Shown here: one piece after another, positions 56,159 through 64,000 of the stretch
How positions within the stretch are numbered: position 1 is the stretch's first letter
How the letters are laid out: the number at the start of each line of letters is the position of its first letter
NCBI GenBank assembly: GCA_036346395.1
Contig: CM070604.1
Coordinates: forward strand, 5,317,904-5,381,903
From: Hsuehochloa calcarea
Taxonomy: Eukaryota; Streptophyta; Magnoliopsida; Poales; Poaceae
Length of the DNA: 64,000 bases
Direction: 5' to 3'
Notes under the pieces: generated by a model
The model's input: only the letters and a program-made list of their open reading frames with translations
Database searches by the model: none
Told to the model about the DNA's origin: nothing
Made by a program: the position numbers and the translations under genes

Positions 56159-57300
56159 TCTTGTAACTACTTTGTAAGGCAGACAATATCTGTTGATGAG
56201 TGATATATGATCCATCTTATTTCCTGAAAATTATCTTGTCGAGTAGTTAGTAACTCAAAAGATAATAAACGAATGAAAGACTAAGAATTGAAGTCAAATT
56301 AATAACTTTATCCTAGCCCCCGACTATTTGCTTAGATTGTTTAGACAATCTAAGTAAATAGTGTTTGAAATGGGGTTTACAAAACAAAGAGATGTTTGTT
56401 TAACTTATAGTTTTGTTATGGTTGTCAAGCACTTGGTCGAAAGAGTAGAAACGACTCGACACTAGGAAGTTCCTTCTAGTGGGCAAGACCACGTGCAGAG
56501 AGGAAAGGCTTCGACTAGGTGATGTTACCATCTCCGACTAGTTTAATCAAACCAAGAACAAAGAACTTGAGTTAAGCAAGCGTCTAGAGGACTTTAATAA
56601 TTGTTCGCCCTTTCTCGATGGATTCGATAAGTCTTTTCCAAAGAGCAAAAGTAGGAGACTGAGCAGCGCTAGGAAGTTCCTTCTAGTGGGCAGGACCACA
56701 TGCAGAGAGGAAAAACTTCGACTAGGTGTGTCTCTTCCTTCACCAGCTTAAAACGAAACGAGTACATCAAAGGTGGTCGAATAAATGTATCAAGTGCACT
56801 CTACTTAGAATATTTTTTGGAAATCACAGAAAAAAATAAACTAAGATTGAGAGAGTTGGCTCTGAGAACATTTCAACTGGATAGAACCCGAGCTCTTTGT
56901 ATTGGCTGAAAAATGAGTAACGAGTCGATGCTAGGAAATTCCTTCTAGTGGCGTAACCACATGCGGATAGGAGAAGTTTCGACTAGATGATGTTACTTGT
57001 TTTTCACCGGTGTAAAGAAAACTGGGTGTTTTTGTATCATAGTCGAAAGATTAAAAAAGCACTACTAAAAAAATAAGGCAAGAGAAGTAGAAAGAACCTG
57101 GACTTTTATTGCCTGAGAAATTGGTCACACATAGAATTTGCGTAACTGGTCGATGTTCCAAGAGTTTGAGAGAACATGTTCATCTTCCATCGCTAGTCGT
57201 CATCGACTCGCCAAGTTACTTCGACCATCGTGTAAGGACCTTCCCATTTGGGGAAAGTTTATTCCGATTAGACTTGGATTGGCGAGCCTCAATACCAAGT
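56159..57300. repeat. 3' region of the Tat element with three direct repeats
   Basis: No gene recognised. CTAGGAAGTTCCTTCTAG at 56,462, again at 56,669 and CTAGGAAATTCCTTCTAG at 56,931, each followed by 'accacatgcagagagga' or a variant, show three copies of a unit of about 207-262 bases. The core is a near-palindrome. Confidence 0.7.
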
Positions 57301-57599
57301 CACCTACAAGAAGGTCATGAGGTTGGACCTACGATCATAGTATCTGCGCAGGCTTGTTAGTAGACCGCCAACGGATTAAGGCTAGGTTTCTCCTTTCTTC
57401 GAGTAGGTTAATGTCATCGCTCGAAGTTGTTCTGGTCCGAGTTGTTGAAAGTTTCAACTCGTGTCGACTGTAATTTTAGCTCCGAGGAAGCATGGCTTGA
57501 CTCAACACTAAAAAAATGGTGTTTCTCCCGTTGCTCGATCGTGGTCTTCTGAACCGCCCATAACACGGAGGGTAATTCTTGTACCCAAGCCCCGAGCGC

Positions 57600-58474
57600 T
57601 TAACAAGTGGTCGAAGACTCGGTTTTAATTCCTCGATTATTTGGCCGCTTGCACGCTCGACCGCCCGTTGCTTTGGGGATGTGCCACGAAGCATAGCATA
57701 ATTTGGTACCCAACTCGTCGCAAAATTTCAAATTTTGCACTTGCGAATTGTTTACCATTATGCGTAATTATCCGACTTAACTCCAAATCGGCTAATTACG
57801 CATCTCATCATGAACCTTTTTTGTTTGCTTAGATGTTATCGATTCTGAGTTCAGCTTCAATCCATTTTGTGAACGTGTCAATAGCCACAAAAGGAATTCA
57901 AACCTCCGGAGCTTTGGGAAATGGTCCTAGGATATCGAGACCCCAGGTCGCAAAAGGCCAAGAAAGAGGTATTGTCTGTAATGCTTGAGCTGGTTGGTGT
58001 ATTTGTCTACCATGGAATTGGCATTGGACACACTTTTTAACCACCTCCTTAGCATCATACAGGGCTGTAGGCCAGTAAAAACCTTGTCGAAAGGCTTTCC
58101 CAACCAACGTTCACAGGAAGCATGTGTCCCACGATGCCACTGTGTATATCGTGAAGGAGTGTTATTCCTTCGTTTTATGGAATGCATCGCATGAGTATCC
58201 CTTGGGTTCCTCGTTTGTAGAGGACTCCTTCGACCAAAGTATACATTTTGGCTTTTCGGGATAAACGATCTGCCTCAAGATCTTCTTCGGGTATGGAACC
58301 CTTGCGAAGATACTCGTAGATGGGAGTCATCCAGGTATCCTCGTAGTCTAATGAGGCCATCTCAATAGGAGGTGTCTCTGGTTCTTCGACCAGAGACGGC
58401 TTTTGGAGTTGCTCCAAGAAAACTCCTTTTGGTACTGTAGATCGGGAAGAAGCCATCCGAGCAAGTTGGTGCAT
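57600..58474 (-). pseudogene. Integrase of the Tat element
   Basis: Minus-strand blocks: linker (MHQLARMASSRSTVPKGVFL at 58,474), HHCC region with WLGKAFRQGFYWPTALYDAK (about 58,050-58,110) and CVQCQF, then HQPAQALQTIPLSWPFATWG and LDILGPFPKAPE (57,905-57,990). A broken catalytic core follows: AIDTFTKWIEAE (about 57,875), THNGKQFA (about 57,750, Asp lost) and HPQSNGR (about 57,670). It matches the integrase at 9,461-10,335. Several stops interrupt the core. Confidence 0.85.
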
Positions 58475-58559
58475 GAGAAATTATCCTTCGAGGATGAATT
58501 GTACCTCGAAACCTAAAAATGCTTTTCTAGCTTGCGAACTTCCGATAAGTATTGAGACA

Positions 58560-58830
58560 TTATCGAGCTAGAGCACCGTACTCTTTCCCGACTTGATTCA
58601 CGACTAGTTGAGAGTCTCTCTCACGAGTAGTCGATTTAATTGAGAGTGCTTTCGCGGCTCGTATGCCGCCTAGCAAACCTTCGTGCTCGCCACATTATTA
58701 GTGGCCCGAAAGTTTAATTGTATGGCATACTTTAAGGTTTCTCCAGAGGAGATACCAGACCACCCGACCCGAGCCACTTAAAGTAAGTGACCCGTCAAAG
58801 TACATCATCCATCGGTCGTGGAATCGTCTC
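58560..58830 (-). pseudogene. Archaeal-type RNase H of the Tat element, decayed
   Basis: The minus strand reads MYFDGSLTL near 58,790-58,815, then EGLLGG- and DSQLVVNQVGKE-type blocks toward 58,590. They are the equivalents of the aRNH at 9,209-9,439 in the plus-strand relative. Frameshifts disrupt it. Confidence 0.65.
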
Positions 58831-59099
58831 GGGATCTGAATGTGTTCAGATTTGTCCATTCGCGACAAAGTCCGCCAAGATCTGGGATTTTATGGCGTTC
58901 GGGACACGAATGGAGGTCGAACTCCCAAGTTCGATGACCATTTTGCCATGCGTCCCATTGCTTCCTTATTATGGAGGATTGCTCCCAAAGGAAACTCGGG
59001 CAAGCCTGACTATTTTGTGCGCTGAAAATAATGCCGCATTTCCTCGAAGACATGAGGAGGGCATATAGAAGTTTTTGGACTGAGGGTAACGCTCCTTAG

Positions 59100-60030
59100 G
59101 CCCGTAAAACTTCGCTGCGTAGTAAACCGGCCGTTATGCGTTTTCACGTTCTACGACTAATCTGCGCTTCTTTGCTGTGGCGTGGCAGCTAGGTAAATTA
59201 AGAGCGTCTCTTCTGGCTTTGGAGAAACCAGAACAGGAGCACTCGAAAGATACCTCTTGACATCCTCAAAGGCAGTGTTTGCCTCGTTCGACCACTCAAA
59301 ACCTTCATGTCTCCTGAGAAGTTTAAAGAAAGGTAGTCCTTTTTCCCCTAGTCGTGCGATGAAACGACTTAAAACCGCCATGCACCCAGTGAGTTTCTGG
59401 ACTTCCTTTTTTGTGTTTGGAGGACGCATCTGGAGGATGGCCTTTATTTTTTCAGGATTTGCTTCGATTCCTCGTTCAGATACTAGGAATCCAAGTAATT
59501 TTCCTGAAGAAATTCCAAACACACACTTCTCTGGATTGAGTTTTAAGCGGTGCTTTCTGAGGTTGTCGAATATTTCTTGTAGGTCAGTGATATGATTAAG
59601 TCTCTTAATGCTTTTTACGACTAGATCATCAACGTAGGCTTCCAAATTCCAGCCTAATTGAGATGAAAAAGTCGATTGCATTAGGCGTTGAAAGAAGCAC
59701 CGCATTCTTTAGACCAAATGGCATTTTGACATAGCAAAAGGTACCAAATGGAGTAATGAATGCGGTCTTTTCTTCATCGCTTAAACACATATTGATCCGT
59801 GGTATCCATAATATGCATCTAAAAAACTTAATATCTCACAACCTGCAGTAGAATCAACCAGCTGATCGATACGAGGTAAAGGGAAATCATCTTTTGGACA
59901 AGCTTTATTAAGATCAGTAAAGTCCACGCACATACGCCATTTGCCGTTTGACTTTTTGACCATTACTGAGGTTAGCCAACCACTGGGGTGGTTGACTTCT
60001 CTTATAAAGCCCGCTTAAGTAGCTTATCCA
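59100..60030 (-). pseudogene. Reverse transcriptase and first RNase H of the Tat element
   Basis: In order on the minus strand: MVKKSNGKWRMCVDFTDLNK (59,963), KDDFPLPRIDQLVDSTAGCE, CYVKMPFGLKNA (about 59,735), then a 182-residue open stretch with LEAYVDDLVVKSIKRLNHIT (catalytic YVDD), PEKCVFGISSGKLLGFLVSE, KKEVQKLTGCMAVLSRFIAR, GEKGLPFFKLLRRHEGFEWS and VLVSPKPEETLLIYLAATP. The catalytic residues are intact, but the frame breaks near 59,705-59,790 and after 59,157. Confidence 0.9.
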
Positions 60031-60399
60031 ACTCGATTTAATAGCATCTCGCCGATCGGGGCAAATCTCGTAATTTTTGTTTCTGGTACTTTATCGGCCG
60101 TAAAGCTAGCCTGTGCTCGATCACCTCCACGGGACTCGGGCATGTCGGATGTTTGCCACGCAAAGACATCTGCGTTAGCTCGGAGGAAGGTAATGAGGCG
60201 TCTTCCTATTTGGGGTCGGAAGTCTCCCGATGCGAGCGATCTTGAGGGCTCTTCTGCGTCGGAGGAACCTCTTTGACTTGGTCGTTCGGCTTTGGTGCGA
60301 CTTTGAGGCCCGACTTGCTAGTCGAAGGTCGACTTTCATCTCGAGTTGGTATTTGACCAACCATCTCGAGGATCGACGGTCGCAGCTATACGCCATCTT

Positions 60400-60900
60400 T
60401 TGTCACATCAATGGTGATCACTCCTTTGGGACCCGCATCTTAAGACATTGATACCCATAATGAGTAGCCATTAAGAATTTTGCCTAAGTTGGTCGTCCGA
60501 GTATGGCGTTATATGCTTATGTCGAAATCGACCACATCAAAGGAGACTTTCTCCGTCTCCGAAATTACTTGGTGAGCCAAATGTTAAAGGAATAGAAACT
60601 TGGCCAATAGGTTTGGTGAAGACCCCTGCGATTCCATGAAAGGAGTATCGTCATCGCCTTACCTTTGTCCCGGTACTTGCATCTCGTCCGGGGCATTAGT
60701 AAATAATATGTTCAAAGAATCGCCACCATCAACCAACACTCGATTGACCCGACAGCTTGTTGATGGTGGGTTCGACCACAATCGGATATCGACTGATCGA
60801 CTCGTAGTGATTGGGCGATCATCCTTCTCAAAAGAGATGGTAACTTCCGACCACTTGGTAATTTATTGACGAGAGGAGTATATATGGAATTTACCTCTCG
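60400..60900 (-). pseudogene. Aspartic protease region of the Tat element
   Basis: The minus strand reads RVNRVLVDGGDSLNILFTNA at about 60,700-60,760. VDGG-SLNILF is the active-site block of retropepsins in plant Gypsy Tat elements (usually VDGGSSLNIL). Surrounding frames are broken. Confidence 0.75.
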
Positions 60901-60999
60901 TCCGTGACTTTAAGTTGTCGTTTGGAGTCGATGTCGATGATCCTCCGTAGATGTGCTCAACGGTATGTTGCGGATCTTGGAACGACATCTCCTCATCAT

Positions 61000-63240
61000 C
61001 CGATCGACTTTTGGCCACTCGTATGTCCTACCCGCCGAGAGTAGGGAGTGGTGCTTTGCAGTTGTAGTAGTCTTCGAGCTTTCTTTGGAAAACTTCGGCG
61101 CTTCTTGGAGGTCATGTCCTTCCTTTTATGAAAAGGACACCACCTTGGTTTGTCGTTCCTACGATCGTAGCGCTTACCTTTGCCTTGATCGAGTGCGACT
61201 TGGTGGTTTGGGGCACTCCATCTTTCACGGCCAAAACCTCCTTGGAACCACCGGTTTGTGGTTTTGACTTTTATTTTCTTCTTGGACTTTTTGCTTTTTA
61301 TCCTTACCAACTTCACGGCTCTCGAGGAGTTTATGTTTCTCGATCGATAGTGTTGTTCCACTCGATTGCCTCGAAGCGATTGCATATCGATCGGCCATCT
61401 CGAAGAGCTCGACAACAGTGTTGGGAGGATTCAAAGCAATGTCCTCCGTTATCCTTCTACTACGGACTCCTTGCTTAAAAGCCCCGATCACGGAGGAATC
61501 GAAATTTCGGAATTGAGTTACGAACCCGACTAAAGCGTTTGATGAATTGGCGCAAAGTCTCGTTGTTGTTCTGCTTTTATCCGGTGCAAGTCGTCTTCTT
61601 TCCGTATGGCGGTTGTATGTGCCTTGGAAATTACCAGAGAAGATCGCAGAGGTGTTGCCAAGAGTAGATCGACTCGAGTGGTTGGTTTAATAACCACGAT
61701 CGGCGGATCCTTCGAGCACGCGATCGGAAGGTAATTCGCCATTACATGCTCTCCTCCTCCTGCCGCGGACAATTGTTGTATAGATCTCAAGAAATTCGAT
61801 GGGATTTTGAGATCCATCAAATTTCTCCATGTTTATCGGCGAAAATGAGGTGGCGTGAATTTCGCTCAAGGTCGGCGAAAATGCGAGATCCGAATCACTT
61901 CTTGACGCCTTCTTTGTAGGAAAGAAGGGTTAATGTCACCAGTGATCGTATACGACGATACCGTGTAGTGACACCGAATTGCTCGTAGTAGGTCTCGCCT
62001 CTACGAGGGAATACTCCTCGTACTCCACCGCTGTGAATTTCTTTGTCGAAGTGGTGAATGATCACCTCTCCGAGGGGCTTCTTGATCTTCAGCCGATCGA
62101 AATGTATTTCTCCGAATAGGGGATCGATTCGACTTATGGCCGTGTCGATTCCTACGTAGAGAAATATTCGATTGATCGGTAGGCCGAGGAAGTCGATTGC
62201 TACGACTACCGAATGTTGTCGATGAGGTACCTCGGTCTTGTCATCACGATTCAAGTCTTTGCGTAATCTCTTCAAAAAAGAGATCGTACCCTGGCGTTCG
62301 AGCAAGCTCTTGGCTGGGATTCTCGAGCAAGTCGTTGATATCCTGGAGTTCTTGTACCTCCTCCGACTGATGTTGAATGCGCCCAGCGAGTTCTTACGAT
62401 CGCAATTTTCTTTCTTGGACGACATCAAAATCCACCTCATCGGTCTTTGAGGCCTTCTCGGTGGAGTGCGAGAATGTCGAGGATTTCCCTCGCTCATCGT
62501 AGTGTTGGTTCTCTCGCCAATGGTGGTGCCCTTGCCATTACCACGAGGGGCGCAGTGTGATCTTCGGGAGTGTTCTTATCTCGGCCTCCATGAGGTCGAC
62601 CACGATTTGGGGAAGGACGAAGACCTCCGCTGATGATTCTCACTTGCGCCGAGGCCTCCCGCTTGAGGAGTGCTCGAGAGACACCATCTCGTGACTTGGA
62701 GTAATCCTCCGTAGGGGAACTCCGGTTATAATCGCCTCCGCTCGCAAATGAGATCTGCGGGAGACGGCCGAATTTGCAGAAAAGCATGCTTGATCCCACC
62801 CTCTCGGAGTTACCACGAGAGAGAGGATCACTAGATGCCGGTGGAGTCTGGAATGGTGGCTCCTGAACTTGACTCACCAAGTCGGACCGCCTTAATGGGA
62901 CTTGAACACTTGGAGAAAAAACTCGTCGTGTTGTGAGTCCTCCGGGAGCGGTTACGCCGGATTGACCCTTGTCCTTTGAGGAATTGGCTCCTCTGTTGGA
63001 CGTATCGTTGTGGGGATAAGGATCCTCATCAACTCCATTAATGGGATGGTTTCGGAGAATAATCTCCGAGGCAACATCACCATCGGCGGATGCATCACTC
63101 GGCTCGTAGTCGAAACCGCATCCATGTCGACGTCTGCAGAATCGCCAAGTCAAACCAGCTTCTCCTCGCTCCATTCTCCTTGCCATGATTGCATGAGATT
63201 GGAAAAGAGAGTATGTTGACAAGAGATTACCTAAGATCCC
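61000..63240 (-). pseudogene. gag of the Tat element, frameshifted
   Basis: The likely start is near 63,193 (MARRMERGEAGLTWRFC), giving an open stretch to 62,494 rich in Ser, Pro and Arg. Further shifted segments follow at 62,497-61,895, 61,869-61,530 (FSPINMEKFDGSQNPIEFLE, the capsid start typical of plant Gypsy gag) and 61,491-61,225 (MIGAFKQGVRSRRITEDIAL, FEMADRYAIA), then a basic tail with WCPFHKRKDM, a zinc-knuckle-like remnant (about 61,130). It is the capsid precursor. At least four frame breaks. Confidence 0.8.
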
Positions 63241-63253
63241 CACGGGGCGCCAA
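63238..63253 (-). other. Primer-binding site of the Tat element
   Basis: Minus-strand TTGGCGCCCCGTGGGG, one base from the 5' LTR, of the TGGCGCC type used by plant Gypsy elements. Confidence 0.85.
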
Positions 63254-63254
63254 C

Positions 63255-63739
63255 TGCCGGTGTATTAGAACCGATCTTACGTAAAGATTATTTGATTCGG
63301 GGTCTCCTAGAGATGAAATCACGCAGAGTGGTTGACACGGGATGTTTAGACAGTTCGCACCTTCTCCTGAGAGAATAATAACCCTAATCCCGTGTGGTGT
63401 GTATTCTTGATGATCGAGTAAGAAGCTAAGACTATTACAGAGAATAGAACTTGTATTTCCCCTCTCCTTTTTTTTGTTCTGTCTCCCTGATGCCCTTATA
63501 TAGTCGTGAAGGAGTAGCCGTTTTGTCCTGCGGAAGAGGCGCCTTAATTGAGCCAAGAATGGGCGCATGATGGCAGTGAATTACCGCCAAGCATTGGCTT
63601 CTCCACGCTACCGGCAATTATCATTCAAAGATAATGGGGTATTTAAGCACTATTACTACGCGGAATAGTAGTGCGTGCAGACCGTTCGGATTCTTTAATC
63701 AATTGGACCCACTTGCCTGTAGGTTTGATTATAAGATGG
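63255..63739 (-). repeat. 5' LTR fragment of the Tat element
   Basis: Matches 50,737-51,218 from TGCCGGTGTATT onward, including the TATA region (63,494-63,502), and stops after ATAAGATGG where the 3' LTR would go on to its hairpin array. The rest is displaced by the LTR that begins at 63,740 and presumably resumes beyond the window. Confidence 0.9.
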
Positions 63740-64000
63740 TGTAGGATCAAGGATAACCGACTAGAGGGGGGTGAATAGGAGGTTTTTAAAGTTTTTAACA
63801 AATTAACAAGTTATGCTCCTAGCTAGGCAATTTAATCTCAATAAGCAAGCTAGAAATATAAGTGCGGAATTTTAAAGACAAGAAATAACCACAAGACACA
63901 ATGATGTTTTTCCCGTGGTATCGAAGACTTGCCGTCTTCACTAGTCCACGTTGAGGAAGCTTGATCACCCAAGCCGGCTCCACGAATTAAGCCTTCCCTC
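63740..64000 (-). mobile_element. Subfamily B-like Copia LTR inserted into the Tat LTR, cut by the window end
   Basis: Plus-strand TGTAGGATCAAGG, then CCGACTAGAGGGGGGTGAAT and further blocks match, in reverse, the end of the LTR at 36,059 back to about 35,700. It interrupts the Tat LTR, so it is the younger insertion; GATGG just before it may be one copy of the target duplication. Confidence 0.85.

Larger units (their letters stand above)
50737..63739 (-). mobile_element. Tat-type Ty3/Gypsy retrotransposon, nearly complete, about 13 kb
   Basis: On the minus strand the order is 5' LTR (63,255-63,739, its 5' part cut by a later insertion), primer site (63,238-63,253), gag, protease, RT, RNase H, aRNH, integrase, a long 3' region with an antisense gene, polypurine tract (51,514-51,525) and 3' LTR (50,737-51,513). 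This Gypsy order, the second RNase H and the extra gene place it in the Tat clade. It is the same LTR family as the solo LTR at 10,456. Stops and frameshifts are frequent in gag and pol. Confidence 0.92.

Overview
This is nuclear DNA of a grass (Poaceae), probably rice-like. The evidence is a PLATZ transcription-factor gene with plant-type introns, a grass-type F-box pseudogene, and long stretches of nested Copia and Gypsy LTR retrotransposons, CACTA, Harbinger-like and hAT-like DNA transposons and a LINE remnant. No bacterial operons, rRNA, tRNA or CRISPR arrays were seen. The species cannot be fixed from the sequence alone.

Layout. 1-1.4 kb: 3' part of a Copia-type LTR. 1.4-5.6 kb: no recognisable gene. 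5.6-10.3 kb: decayed Gypsy element of the Tat type (LTR, PBS, gag, RT, two RNase H domains, integrase) that runs without a gap into a Copia RT fragment (10.34-12.27 kb) and its 3' LTR. A solo Tat LTR with a 5-bp target duplication interrupts this Copia fragment. 15.27-18.52 kb: the one apparently intact cellular gene, a four-exon PLATZ gene on the minus strand. 19.8-21.9 kb: LINE fragment cut by a truncated CACTA element. 22.4-28.8 kb: a TTA-flanked Harbinger-like element split by a Copia element with 128-bp LTRs. 28.8-33 kb: little recognisable apart from one decayed unidentified reading frame. 33.3-36.1 kb: Copia-type LTR element reduced almost to a solo LTR. 37.9-39.3 kb: hAT-like end, F-box pseudogene and CACTA subterminal repeats. 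39.9-49.0 kb: a Copia element whose left LTR has about 66-bp inverted ends and whose right LTR copy is inverted. 49.1-50.2 kb: CACTA right end and another LTR fragment. 50.7-63.7 kb: a nearly complete Tat/Gypsy element on the minus strand, carrying between pol and its 3' LTR a multi-exon gene in antisense. 63.74-64 kb: another LTR that broke into the Tat 5' LTR.

The most unusual signal is not a gene. The U3 parts of at least two unrelated LTR lineages carry dense arrays of short perfect hairpins whose two arms change together from unit to unit while the loop stays constant (loop TGNGT in one lineage). Related LTRs carry different palindromic cores at the same place upstream of the TATA box. 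The Tat hairpin unit recurs in introns of the antisense gene. Self-complementarity, rather than primary sequence, appears to be kept.
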